64,000 nucleotides of DNA from Thiohalocapsa sp. (GCF_022340605.1 NZ_JAJDNQ010000009.1:22509-86508); one strand, 5' to 3'. Positions 28,250 through 39,324 are shown, numbered from the stretch's first letter. Notes: generated from the letters alone by a model not told the origin. Numbers and translations are program-made.

Positions 28250-28482
28250 AGGTTGAGGATCCTGGCCAGTTTGCGGATGTCTGCCGGGTGGCAATGCTTG
28301 CGGCCACCATGCGGGCGGACGAGGGTGAGAAGCCTTCCGTCTGAATGATGGTAGGTGCAATGACTGCCGCGGCGGTTGAACAGCACAAATCCCTCGAACT
28401 GAAGGAATGCCTCCACTTCGTCAAAACGGATATCCGGCGCACCGGCTCACAGTCGCGTCCGCAGCTTGTCGCGCTTCGTCAT
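28243..28482 (-). pseudogene. hicA: HicA-type mRNA interferase with an in-frame stop
   Basis: The frame opens MTKRDKLRTRL and then hits TGA at codon 12 (28449-28447). It continues AGAPDIRFDEVEAFLQFEGF, then RRGSHCTYHH, RLLTLVRPHGG and IRKLARILNLC. The part after the stop carries the HicA double-stranded-RNA-binding fold and the catalytic histidine segment GSHCTYH. Translation from the only clear ATG would stop after 11 residues. Either it is a pseudogene, or it restarts downstream (for example at the GTG in DEVEAF). It overlaps hicB by seven bases. Confidence 0.75.
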
Positions 28483-28573
28483 GGGTTCCGACGCCAGGCG
28501 CGTCCCGCCGAGGCGCTCCGCCGGGCACGCCTTGCCTCGTTGCGCGAGATCCGGTGTGCGCGGACGGGCAGCG

Positions 28574-30097
28574 TCACTCCACCACCACCGGAATCTTCCC
28601 GATTCGCGAGCGCCACTCCGCCGGTCCTGTCTCATGCACGGCGTTGCCGCGGCTGTCCACGGCGACCGTGACGGGCATGTCGTGGACCTCGAGCTCGCGG
28701 ATGGCCTCCATCCCCAAGTCCTCGAAGGCGACGAGGCGCGAGGACTTAATGGCCTTGGCGACAAGGTAGGCCGCGCCGCCGACGGCCATCAGGTACACCG
28801 CGCCGTGGCGCTTGATGGCCGCGATGGCCGCCGGGCCGCGCTCGGCCTTGCCGATCATGCCGATGAGGCCGGTCTCGGCCAACAGGTGGTCGGTGAACTT
28901 GTCCATGCGCGTGGCGGTGGTGGGGCCGGCGGGGCCGACCACCTCGTCCCGCACCGGGTCCACGGGACCGACGTAGTAGATGAAGCGGTTGGCGAGATCG
29001 ACGCCCTCGGGCAGCGGCTCGCCGCGGTCGAGCAGGTCTTTGATACGCTTGTGGGCGGCGTCGCGGCCGGTGAGCAGCTTGCCGGAGAACAGGAGCCGCT
29101 CGCCGGGCCGCCAGCTGGTGATGTCCTCGCGCGTGAGACCGTCCAGGTTCACGCGGCGGGCGCCGGCGGTGGGGTCGTGGTCCAGGTCGGGCCAGTCCCT
29201 GAGGCTCGGCGGCGTGAGCTGCGCCGGGCCGGAGCCGTCGAGGGTGAAGTGGATGTGCCGGGTGGCGGCGCAGTTGGGGATGATGGCCACCGGCAGCGAG
29301 GCGGCGTGGGTCGGAAAGGTCTTGACCTTCACGTCCAGCACCGTGGTCAGGCCACCCAGGCCCTGGGCGCCGATGCCGAGCGCATTGACCTTCTCGAACA
29401 GCTCCAATCGCAGTGCTTCGACGGCGTCAGCCGGTCCACGCGCCTTCAGCTCGTGGATGTCGATGTCCTCCAGCAGTGCCTCCTTGGCCAGCAGCATCGC
29501 CTTCTCGGCGGAGCCGCCGATGCCGATGCCGAGCATGCCGGGCGGGCACCAACCGGCGCCCAGAGAGGGCACCGTTTTCAGCACCCAGTCCACCAGGCTG
29601 TCGCTCGGATTCAGCACGGCGAAGCGGGCCTTGTTCTCGGAGCCGCCGCCCTTGGCGGCGATGCGCACCTCGAGCTTGTCCCCCGGCACCAGCTCCACGT
29701 GCAACATGGCTGGCGTGTTGTCGCCGGTGTTCTTCCGTGCGCCGATGGGGGGCGACACCATCGATGCCCGCAGTACGTTGTGCTCGTGGGTGTAGGCACG
29801 GCGCACGCCCGCATCGACCATCTGTTGCAGGCCCATGTCGGCGTCCCAGCGCAAGTCCATACCCACCTTCAGGTAGGCGACGACCATGCCGGTGTCCTGG
29901 CAGATGGGCCGGTGGCCCTCGGCGCACATGCGCGAGTTCACCAGGATCTGCGCCATGGCGTCCTTGGCGGCGGGCGATTCCTCGGCCTCGTAGGCCCTGG
30001 ACAGCGCGTGAATATAGTCCGGCGGGTGGTAGTAGCTGATGTATTGCAGTGCGTCTTCGATGCTCTGAATGAGGTGCTCTTGTCGGAGTAAGGTCAT
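28574..30097 (-). CDS. Class I fumarate hydratase
   Basis: A 507-residue iron-sulfur fumarase (FumA/FumB type) converting fumarate to L-malate in the TCA cycle. The three cluster-ligand cysteines are visible in RPICQDTGM (Cys66), GAGWCPPGMLGIGIGG and IPNCAATRHIHF. The C-terminal beta domain follows, with the VGPVDPVRDEVVGPAGPTT segment near residue 395. Length is normal. It is monocistronic; the truncated Uma2 gene lies just upstream. It complements FumC as the oxygen-sensitive isozyme. Confidence 0.96.
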   Translation of the reverse strand: MTLLRQEHLIQSIEDALQYISYYHPPDYIHALSRAYEAEESPAAKDAMAQILVNSRMCAEGHRPICQDTGMVVAYLKVGMDLRWDADMGLQQMVDAGVRRAYTHEHNVLRASMVSPPIGARKNTGDNTPAMLHVELVPGDKLEVRIAAKGGGSENKARFAVLNPSDSLVDWVLKTVPSLGAGWCPPGMLGIGIGGSAEKAMLLAKEALLEDIDIHELKARGPADAVEALRLELFEKVNALGIGAQGLGGLTTVLDVKVKTFPTHAASLPVAIIPNCAATRHIHFTLDGSGPAQLTPPSLRDWPDLDHDPTAGARRVNLDGLTREDITSWRPGERLLFSGKLLTGRDAAHKRIKDLLDRGEPLPEGVDLANRFIYYVGPVDPVRDEVVGPAGPTTATRMDKFTDHLLAETGLIGMIGKAERGPAAIAAIKRHGAVYLMAVGGAAYLVAKAIKSSRLVAFEDLGMEAIRELEVHDMPVTVAVDSRGNAVHETGPAEWRSRIGKIPVVVE

Positions 30098-30106
30098 AGA
30101 TGGGTC

Positions 30107-30381
30107 TCAGTCGCCTTCTCGATCGCCAAGCCGGGTCCTGAGCCGGGCCAGGGCGGCTTCGGCCTCGCGGGCACGGCGCTCGGCGGCGGCGCGGGCCTCC
30201 GCCTCGGCGTCGGCGCGCCGTGATTGTTCCATTCGTAGTGGATGTCGGACTCGAAGTAGTACTCCCGCCAATAGGTGTGCTCGGAGACGTAGCGGCCGTC
30301 GGCGGACACGGGTTCCGCCTGCTCCGTCGGGCTGACGGGGCCGTCGCCGTCGGGCGGCCGGGCGATGGCGCTGCTGGACAT
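30107..30381 (-). pseudogene. Uma2 (DUF820) family gene with an internal deletion
   Basis: A good ribosome site (GGAGGTG) precedes an ATG whose first 53 codons encode an Uma2-like N-terminus (VSEHTYWREYYFESDIHYEW). At about 30222 the sequence jumps to the typical Uma2 C-terminal coiled coil (ERRAREAEAALARLRTRLGD, ending at TGA 30107-30109), but in another reading frame. The central PD-(D/E)XK-like core is missing, and the joined frame would give a proline-rich tail. A deletion of several hundred bases is the simplest explanation. Family members are multicopy proteins of uncertain function. Confidence 0.75.
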
Positions 30382-30511
30382 GGCGTACACCTCCGCAAGG
30401 CGTTGTTTGGACAAAAGCCTACTACGTCGCTCGGGGCCTTGCATCCGTGCGGCTGCACGGGGGTAGGGGTGGGAGCCGGGGTGGGGTGCGCAGAAAAATG
30501 CACACTGACCG

Positions 30512-30541
30512 TTGCAGGCGGAAGCCGGCCCTGTCTATAAT
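30512..30541 (+). promoter_or_regulatory. Sigma-70 promoter of tRNA-Val
   Basis: TTGCAG (30512-30517) and a perfect TATAAT (30536-30541) are separated by 18 bases, ending 11 bases before the mature tRNA 5' end. The position and near-consensus boxes fit a strong stable-RNA promoter. Confidence 0.75.
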
Positions 30542-30552
30542 GCACGGCTTAC

Positions 30553-30629
30553 AGGCGCGTAGCTCAGTTGGTTAGAGCACCACCTTGACATGGTGGGGGT
30601 CGGTGGTTCGAGTCCACTCGCGCCTACCA
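30553..30629 (+). tRNA. tRNA-Val (anticodon GAC)
   Basis: A 77-base cloverleaf with encoded CCA. The acceptor stem AGGCGCG/CGCGCCT, anticodon stem CCACC/GGTGG with loop TTGACAT (anticodon GAC at 30587-30589), and TTCGAGTCC in the T arm are all intact. It reads GUC and GUU valine codons. Confidence 0.97.
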
Positions 30630-30637
30630 ACACGCGG

Positions 30638-30674
30638 GCCGCCAGCCTCCAGGGGCTTGGCGGCTTTTGTTTTT
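30638..30674 (+). terminator. Rho-independent terminator after tRNA-Val
   Basis: A 7-bp stem, GCCGCCA (30638-30644) with TGGCGGC (30658-30664), is followed by TTTTGTTTTT. It isolates the tRNA from thrS downstream. Confidence 0.85.
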
Positions 30675-30808
30675 CAGGTCCGGCCAGGGCATCGAGCTTG
30701 TCGTCCGCAGCGGCGGCCCGAGATGTCGTAAGAACGATGTCGTGACGACGAACTTGAATCACGCGATCCCTCGTATCGATCGCCACTGAAGCAGTTGAGG
30801 CAGCAGCC

Positions 30809-32722
30809 ATGCCGCAGATCACCCTCCCCGACGGCTCCATCCGCAGCTTCGATGCACCGGTCACGGTGCAGGACATCGCCGCGAGCATCGGCACCGGGCT
30901 CGCCAAGGCGACCCTCGCCGGGCGCGTGAACGGCCGTCTGGTGGACGCATCCCATCTGGTGGAGAGCGACGCGCAGGTTGCCATCGTCACGTCCCGTGAC
31001 GAGGACGCGCTGGAATTGCTGCGCCACGACGCCGCGCACGTCATGGCCCAGGCGGTGCAGGAGCTCTATCCCGGCACCCAGGTGACCATCGGCCCTGCCA
31101 TCGAGAACGGCTTCTACTACGACTTCGCCCGCGACGAGCCCTTCACGCCGGAGGACCTCACGGCCATCGAGCAGCGCATGCACGAAATCGTGAAGCGCGA
31201 CCTGCCGATCCAGCGCGAGATCTGGGACCGCGAGGAGGCCAAGCGCGTCTTCGACGAGTTGGGCGAGACCTACAAGGTCCAGATAATCGAAGACATCATC
31301 CCCGTGGGCGAGGAGGTCTCGGTCTATCGCCAGGGCGAGTGGTTCGACGTCTGCCGAGGCCCGCACCTGCCCAGCACCGGCAAGCTGGGCCAGGGCTTCA
31401 AGCTCATGAAGCTGGCCGGCGCCTACTGGCGCGGCGACTCCAACAACGAGATGCTCCAGCGCATCTATGGCACCGCCTGGCGCGACAAGAAGGAGCTCAA
31501 GGCCTATCTCCACCGCCTCGAGGAGGCCGAGAAGCGCGACCACCGCAAGCTCGGCAAGCAGCTCGACCTGTTCCACTTCCAGGAAGAGGCCCCGGGCATG
31601 GCCTTCTGGCACCACAAGGGCCGGGTCATTTATCGGGAAGTCGAGCGCTACATGCGCGAGAAGCTGGAGGAGTACGGCTACCAGGAGGTGGAAACGCCGC
31701 AGGTGCTGGACCGCTCGCTGTGGGAGCGCTCCGGGCACTGGGAGAAGTTCGCGGACGACATGTTCACGACCCACCTGGACGACCACGACTTCGCCATCAA
31801 GCCGATGAACTGTCCGGGGCACATCCAGCTCTTCAACCAGGGGCTGAAGAGTCACCACGACCTGCCGCTGCGCATCGCGGAGTTTGGCGTCGTGCACCGC
31901 AACGAGCCATCCGGGACGCTGCACGGCCTGATGCGCGCGCGCCGCTTCACCCAGGACGACGCGCACGTGTTCTGCACCGAGGAGCAGCTCCAGGCGGAGG
32001 TCTCGACGCTCATCGACATGGTGTTCGAGACCTACCGGGACTTTGGCTTCGACAGCATCGAGCTGGCACTGTCGCTGCGGCCCGACAAGCGCGTCGGCAG
32101 CGACGCGCTCTGGGACAAGGGCGAGGCGGCGCTGGAGCAGTCACTGCGCGACAAGGGGCTGGAATTCAAGGTGAAGCCCGGGGAGGGCGCCTTCTACGGG
32201 CCGAAGATCGAGTTCACGCTGCACGACAGCATCGGCCGCGCCTGGCAGTGCGGCACCATCCAGGTGGACTTCTCGATGCCGGGCCGGCTCGACGCCCACT
32301 ACATTGCCGAGGACAACAGCCGCCAGGTGCCGGTGATGATCCACCGCGCCATCCTGGGATCGATGGAGCGCTTCATCGGCATTCTCATCGAGCACTATGC
32401 CGGGGTTATGCCGGTTTGGCTCGCGCCGGTTCAGGCGGTGGTCATGAATATCACCGACCGCCAGGCGGACACCGTGCGCGAGGTCACTAAGGTGCTGCGC
32501 GACAAGGGATTCCGCGTGGAGCTCGACTTGAGGAACGAGAAGATCGGCTATAAAATCCGCGCCCACACGCTGCAACGGGTACCCTACCTGCTGGTGGTAG
32601 GCGACCGCGAGGTGGAGCAGGGGCAGGTGGCCGTCCGCGACCGTACGGGACAGGATCACGGCGCCATGTCCATCGATGCCTTCATCGAGACGCTGGACGC
32701 TGCGGTTGCGAGCCGTGCCTGA
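30809..32722 (+). CDS. thrS: Threonyl-tRNA synthetase
   Basis: A 637-residue class II aminoacyl-tRNA synthetase charging tRNA-Thr. Domains in order: N-terminal TGS (1-62), the editing domain (about 65-225) with its zinc-type HDAAHVMAQ motif, the catalytic core (about 245-535) with the zinc-binding KPMNCPGH near residue 331, and the C-terminal anticodon-binding domain. GAGG precedes the ATG. It heads the thrS-infC-rpmI-rplT-pheS-pheT group, although the gap to infC is 245 bases. No threonine-operator mimic was recognised upstream. Confidence 0.98.
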   Translation: MPQITLPDGSIRSFDAPVTVQDIAASIGTGLAKATLAGRVNGRLVDASHLVESDAQVAIVTSRDEDALELLRHDAAHVMAQAVQELYPGTQVTIGPAIENGFYYDFARDEPFTPEDLTAIEQRMHEIVKRDLPIQREIWDREEAKRVFDELGETYKVQIIEDIIPVGEEVSVYRQGEWFDVCRGPHLPSTGKLGQGFKLMKLAGAYWRGDSNNEMLQRIYGTAWRDKKELKAYLHRLEEAEKRDHRKLGKQLDLFHFQEEAPGMAFWHHKGRVIYREVERYMREKLEEYGYQEVETPQVLDRSLWERSGHWEKFADDMFTTHLDDHDFAIKPMNCPGHIQLFNQGLKSHHDLPLRIAEFGVVHRNEPSGTLHGLMRARRFTQDDAHVFCTEEQLQAEVSTLIDMVFETYRDFGFDSIELALSLRPDKRVGSDALWDKGEAALEQSLRDKGLEFKVKPGEGAFYGPKIEFTLHDSIGRAWQCGTIQVDFSMPGRLDAHYIAEDNSRQVPVMIHRAILGSMERFIGILIEHYAGVMPVWLAPVQAVVMNITDRQADTVREVTKVLRDKGFRVELDLRNEKIGYKIRAHTLQRVPYLLVVGDREVEQGQVAVRDRTGQDHGAMSIDAFIETLDAAVASRA

Positions 32723-32967
32723 CGAGACATGCTCCTGACGGCCATGCGCCGGAGGGGCCGCGGTGGGGCTGCCGCTTCTCGTGACGCGGCCGTTGGCGCG
32801 CTCACCGCGACCATTGCCGGGCGCCTGCGGGTGCCCAATCTGGTGGTCGTGCAACCCGGTGGCGGTCTGCCAGACTATGTCGCAGCTATTTGTAACCCGC
32901 GTTCGGCAGCCGCCTGCGCCGCGCCGGATGCGTGCCGAGACCTTGTTCCGGAAGGAGGAGCCTAGCT

Positions 32968-33486
32968 ATCGCTGCACCAAAACGTAACCGCGTCAACGAA
33001 GAGATCACGGCCCCGGAGGTCCGGCTGATCGGCGCGGATGGAGACCAAATCGGCGTCGTCGACCTGCGCGCTGCAAGAGAGCGGGCCGAGGCGGAAGGGC
33101 TTGACTTGGTGGAGATCGTGCCGACTGCCGAGCCGCCGGTCTGCCGACTCATGGATTTCGGTCGCTTCCTGTTCGACCAGAAGAAAAAGAAATCCGAGGC
33201 GCGCAAGAAGCAGAAGCAGGTACAGGTCAAGGAGGTCAAGTTCCGGCCGGGCACCGACATCGGCGATTATCAGGTCAAGCTGCGCAACCTCACGCGCTTC
33301 CTCAACGAGGGCGACAAGGCCAAGGTCACCATGCGGTTCCGTGGCCGCGAGCACGCCCACCGCGAGCTGGGTCTGGAACTGCTGCGGCGCGTGGAGAGCG
33401 ATCTCGCCGAGATCAGCACCGTTGAGCAGCAGCCGCAGATGGAGGGGCGGCAGATGGTCATGGTCCTGAGTCCACGCAAGAAGTAG
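32968..33486 (+). CDS. infC: Translation initiation factor IF-3, AUC start
   Basis: A 172-residue factor that binds the 30S subunit and checks start-codon fidelity. The coding sequence begins at ATC (32968-32970), seven bases after a strong AGGAGGAG. The conserved [17 protein letters not shown] lies at residues 6-22, as expected. The upstream ATG in the same frame (32932) would place the ribosome site inside the gene. AUU or AUC starts are the known basis of IF-3 autoregulation. The N- and C-domains are joined by the lysine-rich linker [15 protein letters not shown]. Confidence 0.93.
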   Translation: MAAPKRNRVNEEITAPEVRLIGADGDQIGVVDLRAARERAEAEGLDLVEIVPTAEPPVCRLMDFGRFLFDQKKKKSEARKKQKQVQVKEVKFRPGTDIGDYQVKLRNLTRFLNEGDKAKVTMRFRGREHAHRELGLELLRRVESDLAEISTVEQQPQMEGRQMVMVLSPRKK

Positions 33487-33594
33487 CGCCAGACCAGAGT
33501 TTGGGCCAGCGTTTGGACTGCTCCGGTGACGGCACCAAGAACAAGGTGAACGTTCGCGGGGTGGACCAGCGGAACGACTGTGAACGTATTCGGT

Positions 33595-33680
33595 GTAGGT
33601 CGGGTTAGCGCAGCGTAACCCGACGCGGGGCGCCAGTAAGCCGTTGATTGTCGGGTCACGCTATCGCTAACCCGACCCAC
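33595..33680. repeat. Dispersed palindromic repeat, family A copy 3
   Basis: An 86-base twin-hairpin element within the 456-base gap separating infC from rpmI, genes normally nearly adjacent. It matches the copies at 4921 and 10408 with few changes (TCACGC for TTACGC in the second hairpin). The rest of the gap (33487-33594 and 33681-33942) contains no convincing gene; it may include the leader through which L20 represses rpmI-rplT. Confidence 0.85.
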
Positions 33681-33942
33681 GATGCTGGGCCAGTCTGCAT
33701 CCGCGGCATTTCAGTTGTTTCTGACTCGTTCCGAAGCGGCGTCAGCGCAGCACGAGCGGGGGCCGCCGAACCGGCGGCCGTTTCCGCATGGCGGCGCGGC
33801 ACTCGCTGCGATCGCCCACAAAGTCCGCAGGCAACGCGGCACCACAACCAGCGGCGACCGGGTAAGGGCTTCCGGTTCGCCGTAACCAACGACGACCCGC
33901 CAATGGTCACACCCGGCGGGTCCGAACACGGAGACCAAGCAA

Positions 33943-34140
33943 ATGCCCAAGATCAAGACCAACCGCGGCGCGGCCAAGCGCTTCGCCCGCACCGCCTCCG
34001 GCGCCTTCAAGCGCATTGCCTCGCATCGGCGGCACATCCTCACCAAGAAGAGCACCAAGCGGAAGCGCCATCTGCGCGCCGCCCACATGCTCCACAAGGC
34101 CGACGTGCGTGCCGCGCGTCGCATGATCCCATACTGCTAG
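33943..34140 (+). CDS. rpmI: 50S ribosomal protein L35
   Basis: A 65-residue basic ribosomal protein. [20 protein letters not shown] and the [14 protein letters not shown] segment match bL35. GGAG lies eight bases before the ATG. It is 15 bases from rplT, the conserved pair. Confidence 0.98.
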   Translation: MPKIKTNRGAAKRFARTASGAFKRIASHRRHILTKKSTKRKRHLRAAHMLHKADVRAARRMIPYC

Positions 34141-34155
34141 CCGGAGTCCCTTCCC

Positions 34156-34512
34156 ATGCCACGAGTCAAACGCGGCGTTACCGCCCACGCCCGTCACAAG
34201 AAGGTGCTGCAGGAGGCCAAGGGCTACTACGGTGCCCGCAGCAAGGTCTTCCGCGTCGCCAAGCAGGCGGTCATCAAGGCCGGCCAGTACGCCTATCGTG
34301 ACCGGCGCCAGCGCAAGCGGCAGTTCCGGGCGCTGTGGATCCAGCGCATCAACGCCGCCGCGCGCATGAACGGTCTGTCCTACAGCCGCTTGATGGACGG
34401 CCTGAACAAGGCCGGCATCGACATGGACCGCAAGGTGCTCGCCGAGATCGCCTATCACGACGACGCCGCCTTCGCCGCCATCGCCGAGCAGGCCAAGGCC
34501 GCACTGGCCTGA
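34156..34512 (+). CDS. rplT: 50S ribosomal protein L20
   Basis: A 118-residue ribosomal assembly protein. [20 protein letters not shown] at the N-terminus and [20 protein letters not shown] near residue 58 are diagnostic of bL20. GGAG precedes the start. L20 binds its own leader RNA in E. coli to repress rpmI-rplT; the long leader upstream of rpmI could serve this role. Confidence 0.98.
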   Translation: MPRVKRGVTAHARHKKVLQEAKGYYGARSKVFRVAKQAVIKAGQYAYRDRRQRKRQFRALWIQRINAAARMNGLSYSRLMDGLNKAGIDMDRKVLAEIAYHDDAAFAAIAEQAKAALA

Positions 34513-35879
<1,367 letters not shown>

Positions 35880-35957
35880 GCGGCTGCAGTGGATGCGATG
35901 CGCTGATGGGTGCGGATTCCCCAGCGCCGGAACCAAGCAACGCTGCAAAAGACGCTG

Positions 35958-36005
35958 CTCGTTGTCGCTGTCTTTCTTGCGCGGATAGTCGATTACGACA
36001 ACGAA
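35958..36005. repeat. Dispersed palindromic repeat, family C copy 2
   Basis: CTCGTTGTCGCTGTC at the left and GATTACGACAACGA at the right form imperfect inverted ends, like the copies at 23604 and 54657. It lies between pheS and pheT, normally closely spaced, and would place a hairpin inside the operon transcript. Confidence 0.6.
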
Positions 36006-36088
36006 ATAGCCTCGACACCTTGTTCAAGCGTCGCGGAGTCAGGGACTGAGTCGTTTCCGCGGCGTTTATCATCATCGGAGACCGATCC

Positions 36089-38467
36089 ATGCGCTTCAGC
36101 GAAGCCTGGCTGCGCGAATGGGTGGACCCACCGCTGGACACCCACGCCCTTGCCGACCAACTCAGCCTGTCCGGGCTGGAGGTGGACGCCATAGAGCCGG
36201 CGGCGCCGGCCTTCAGCGGCGTCGTGGTGGGCCACGTGCAAGCGGTGGAGCCGCATCCCAACGCCGAGAAGCTGCGCGTGTGCCAGGTGGACGTGGGCGG
36301 CGACGAGCCCGTCGGCATCGTCTGCGGCGCCGCCAACGTGGCCGCCGGGCAGCGGGTGCCGGTGGCCACCGTCGGTGCGCGGCTGCCGGGCGATTTCAAG
36401 ATCAAGCGGGCCAAGCTGCGCGGGGTCGAGTCCCTCGGCATGATCTGCTCCGTCGCCGAGCTCGGCCTAGCCGAGAGCGCCGACGGCATCATGGTGCTGC
36501 CGGCGGGCGCGCCGGTGGGCGAAGACCTGCGCGCCTACCTGGCGCTGGACGACCACTGCATCGAGCTGGACCTGACCCCGGACCGCGCCGACTGCCTCAG
36601 CGTCGCCGGCGTCGCCCGCGATGTCGGCGTGCTGAACCGGGTGGACCTGCGCGCGCCGCGGATCGAGCCGGTGGCACCCGCCAGCGAGGACGTGGTGCCG
36701 GTGGATCTTGCGGCCCCCGATGCCTGCCCGCGCTACCTGTGCCGGGTGGTGCGTGGCGTGAACGCGGCCGCGCCGACGCCGCTGTGGATGCGAGAGCGCC
36801 TGCGCCGCAGCGGGCTTCGGCCCATCAGCGTCGCCGTGGACGTCACCAATTACGTGCTGCTGGAGCTGGGCCAGCCCATGCACGCCTTCGACCTCGCCAA
36901 GCTCGACGGCGGCATCGTCGTGCGCATGGCGAGTGACGGCGAGGAACTGGCCCTGCTGAACGGCGAGAGCGCCTCGCTGCGTGCGGATACCCTGGTCATC
37001 GCCGACCGGCAGCGTCCGGTGGCCCTCGCCGGCGTCATGGGGGGTGCCGACAGCGCCGTAGGCGCCGACACTCGGGACATCCTGCTGGAGAGCGCCTTCT
37101 TCGCCCCCGAGGCTATCAGCGGCAAGGCGCGCAGCTATGGGCTGCACACCGATTCCTCGCATCGCTTCGAGCGGGGCGTAGACCCGACCCGCTGCATCAC
37201 CGCCATGGAGCGCGCCACCGCGCTGCTGCTGGACATCGCCGGCGGCAAGCCCGGCCCGGTGACAGCGACGGAGTCCGACGCCCACCTGCCGCCGCCGCGC
37301 GAGATCCTGTTGCGCCGCGACCGCATCGCCCAGGTGCTCGGCCTCGACTTCGATGATGCCGCCGTTGCGGACATCCTGGGACGCCTCGGCATGGCGCTCA
37401 CCGAGGCCGACGGCGGGTGGCTGGTGACGCCGCCGCCGAGCCGCTTCGACGTGCTGCTGGATGTGGACCTCATCGCCGAGCTGGGCCGCGTGCACGGCTA
37501 CGACCGCATCCCGGTGACCCACGCCCGCTCCGCGGCGGCTACCCGTGCCCCATTGGAAATGGCCTATGACCCGGTGCGCTCGCGCCGCCTGCTGCTGGAC
37601 CGGGGCTACTTCGAGGCCGTCACCTACAGCTTCGTGAGCCCCGAGCTGCAGGCGCTGGTGGATCCGGAGCAACCGCCGCTGGCCCTGGCCAACCCGCTCT
37701 CGGCGGAGCTGTCGGTGATGCGCACCGGCCTATGGCCCGGCCTGCTTCAGGCGTTGCGGCAGAACCTGGCACGGCAGCAGAACCGCGTGCGGCTGTTCGA
37801 GTCGGGCCTGCGCTTCCGGCCGGAGGGCGAGGTGCTGCACCAGGAGCCCATGCTCGCCGGTGCGATCGTGGGTCCGGTGCTGCCGGAGCAATGGGGTGCG
37901 TCCGCCCGCAACGCGGACTTCTTCGACTTGAAAGCGGACGTGGAGGCGCTGCTGGCCATCGCCGGCTGCGCGGACGGGGTCGTCTTCGTACCCGCCACCC
38001 ATCCGGCGCTGCATCCGGGGCAGACCGCGCGCGTCGAGCGGGCTGGAAGCACCGTGGGCTGGCTCGGCAGCATTCACCCGTCGCTGGCGGCGCGGCTCGA
38101 CCTCCCCGCGGACGTGCAACTGTTCGAGCTTGCCACGGGCGGCCTGGGTAACGGCCCGCGGCCCACCTTTGCGCCCTTGTCCAAGTTCCCTTCGATCCGC
38201 CGGGACCTCGCCATCGTGGTGGACGAGACAGTCGCCTTCCAGGCCGTGGAGCGCATTGTCCGCGCTGCCGCCGGGGAACTGCTGCGCGATCTGATGCTGT
38301 TCGACGTGTATGTCGGCGAGAAGGTAGATTCGGGACGAAAAAGCATGGCTTTGGGATTGATTCTACAGGCGACTTCTCAGACACTTACCGACGATGAGGT
38401 GGCGGCTGTCGTGGCTCGCGTGCTCGCCGAACTGCGCACCGAGCTCAACGCCGAGTTGCGCACCTGA
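36089..38467 (+). CDS. pheT: Phenylalanyl-tRNA synthetase beta subunit
   Basis: A 792-residue tRNA-binding and editing subunit. It has an N-terminal B1 region, a Trbp/OB-fold domain (about 40-150) with the VCGAANVAAGQRVPVATVGA segment, the B3/B4 editing domain (about 210-380), the B5 domain, a catalytic-like core with ERGVDP near residue 364, and the C-terminal FDX-ACB anticodon domain (about 700-790). Length and start MRFSEAWLREWV are standard. It is followed by ihfA after 207 bases, the usual gammaproteobacterial order. Confidence 0.98.
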   Translation: MRFSEAWLREWVDPPLDTHALADQLSLSGLEVDAIEPAAPAFSGVVVGHVQAVEPHPNAEKLRVCQVDVGGDEPVGIVCGAANVAAGQRVPVATVGARLPGDFKIKRAKLRGVESLGMICSVAELGLAESADGIMVLPAGAPVGEDLRAYLALDDHCIELDLTPDRADCLSVAGVARDVGVLNRVDLRAPRIEPVAPASEDVVPVDLAAPDACPRYLCRVVRGVNAAAPTPLWMRERLRRSGLRPISVAVDVTNYVLLELGQPMHAFDLAKLDGGIVVRMASDGEELALLNGESASLRADTLVIADRQRPVALAGVMGGADSAVGADTRDILLESAFFAPEAISGKARSYGLHTDSSHRFERGVDPTRCITAMERATALLLDIAGGKPGPVTATESDAHLPPPREILLRRDRIAQVLGLDFDDAAVADILGRLGMALTEADGGWLVTPPPSRFDVLLDVDLIAELGRVHGYDRIPVTHARSAAATRAPLEMAYDPVRSRRLLLDRGYFEAVTYSFVSPELQALVDPEQPPLALANPLSAELSVMRTGLWPGLLQALRQNLARQQNRVRLFESGLRFRPEGEVLHQEPMLAGAIVGPVLPEQWGASARNADFFDLKADVEALLAIAGCADGVVFVPATHPALHPGQTARVERAGSTVGWLGSIHPSLAARLDLPADVQLFELATGGLGNGPRPTFAPLSKFPSIRRDLAIVVDETVAFQAVERIVRAAAGELLRDLMLFDVYVGEKVDSGRKSMALGLILQATSQTLTDDEVAAVVARVLAELRTELNAELRT

Positions 38468-38583
38468 GATGCGGCCGGTATGGCCCCGGTGGGCGGCGCC
38501 GGCGGAAGCCGGGTGTACGCTCGAGCGGCAACGCGGGAGTGACCAGCGCGTGCACCCGGGCGCGGTTTGACCGAGAGATTCAC

Positions 38584-38637
38584 CCGGGAAGCTTGCTCAG
38601 GAAAATGGGCCCGGGAGATTTGCCCAGAAAATTGGCC
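38584..38637. repeat. Imperfect 27-base tandem duplication upstream of ihfA
   Basis: Two adjacent 27-base units (38584-38610 and 38611-38637), each starting CCGGGA and containing a CAG-AAA core, match at about 20 of 27 positions. It lies 38 bases before the ihfA start and may belong to its promoter or leader. Its AT-rich cores interrupt otherwise GC-rich DNA. Confidence 0.5.
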
Positions 38638-38674
38638 CGATAGCGGTACCGATCGGAGCACAACGAGACTCGCA

Positions 38675-38974
38675 ATGGCATTGACGAAGGCAGACATGGC
38701 CGAGCACCTCTACGAAGAGTTGGGCCTTAACAAGCGCGAGGCGAAAGAGGTCGTCGAATCCTTCTTCGAGGAGATCCGCGCGGCGCTCGAGCAGGGCGAG
38801 CAAGTGAAGCTGTCCGGCTTCGGCAATTTCGATCTGCGCCAAAAGAAGCAGCGTCCGGGACGCAACCCCAAGACAGGCGAGGAGATCCCCATCACGGCCC
38901 GGCGCGTGGTGACCTTCCGCCCGGGTCAGAAGCTCAAGTCGCGGGTCGAAGCCTATGCCGGACTCGACCAATAG
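38675..38974 (+). CDS. ihfA: Integration host factor alpha subunit
   Basis: A 99-residue DNA-bending protein, heterodimer partner of Ihf[21 protein letters not shown] at the N-terminus and the arm segment [20 protein letters not shown] with the intercalating proline match IhfA. It follows pheT, the standard arrangement. Its 3' end overlaps the MerR-type gene by 20 bases, in a different frame. Confidence 0.97.
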   Translation: MALTKADMAEHLYEELGLNKREAKEVVESFFEEIRAALEQGEQVKLSGFGNFDLRQKKQRPGRNPKTGEEIPITARRVVTFRPGQKLKSRVEAYAGLDQ

Positions 38975-39323
38975 CGTCGACGATCTGCCGCCGATCCCCG
39001 GCAAGCGCTATTTCACCATCGGTGAGGTGAGTGAGCTCTGCGACGTGAAGCCGCACGTGTTGCGCTACTGGGAACAGGAGTTCCCACAACTCAAGCCTGT
39101 GAAGCGCCGCGGCAACCGCCGCTACTACCAGCGCCACGACGTGGTCATGGTGCGCCAAATCCGATCGCTGCTGTATGAGCAGGGCTTCACCATCGGTGGC
39201 GCCCGCCAGCAGCTCTCCGGCGAGTCCGCCAAGCACGACAGCTCCCAAAGCCACCAGATCGTGCGCCAGATGCGTCTGGAGCTCGAAGAACTGCTGCACG
39301 ACCTGAAGCGCCGGCACCACTAG
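38955..39323 (+). CDS. MerR-family transcriptional regulator downstream of ihfA
   Basis: A 122-residue regulator. The winged helix-turn-helix [20 protein letters not shown] is at residues 18-37, followed by [23 protein letters not shown]-terminal helix suitable for dimerisation follows, but no metal-binding cysteines. This gene follows ihfA in many Gammaproteobacteria; its effector is not known. The start overlaps the ihfA end, implying translational coupling. Confidence 0.9.
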   Translation: MPDSTNSVDDLPPIPGKRYFTIGEVSELCDVKPHVLRYWEQEFPQLKPVKRRGNRRYYQRHDVVMVRQIRSLLYEQGFTIGGARQQLSGESAKHDSSQSHQIVRQMRLELEELLHDLKRRHH

Positions 39324-39324
39324 A

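Noticed and set aside
28236..28442. A 68-residue minus-strand frame overlapping hicB
   Set aside because: It is out of frame with the recognisable HicA sequence that occupies the same bases.
30675..30808. tRNA-like or operator structure controlling thrS
   Set aside because: No anticodon-arm mimic or clear stem pair was found in the leader.
32932..32967. ATG start for infC at 32932
   Set aside because: It would place the AGGAGGAG ribosome site inside the coding region and add residues absent from IF-3 proteins.
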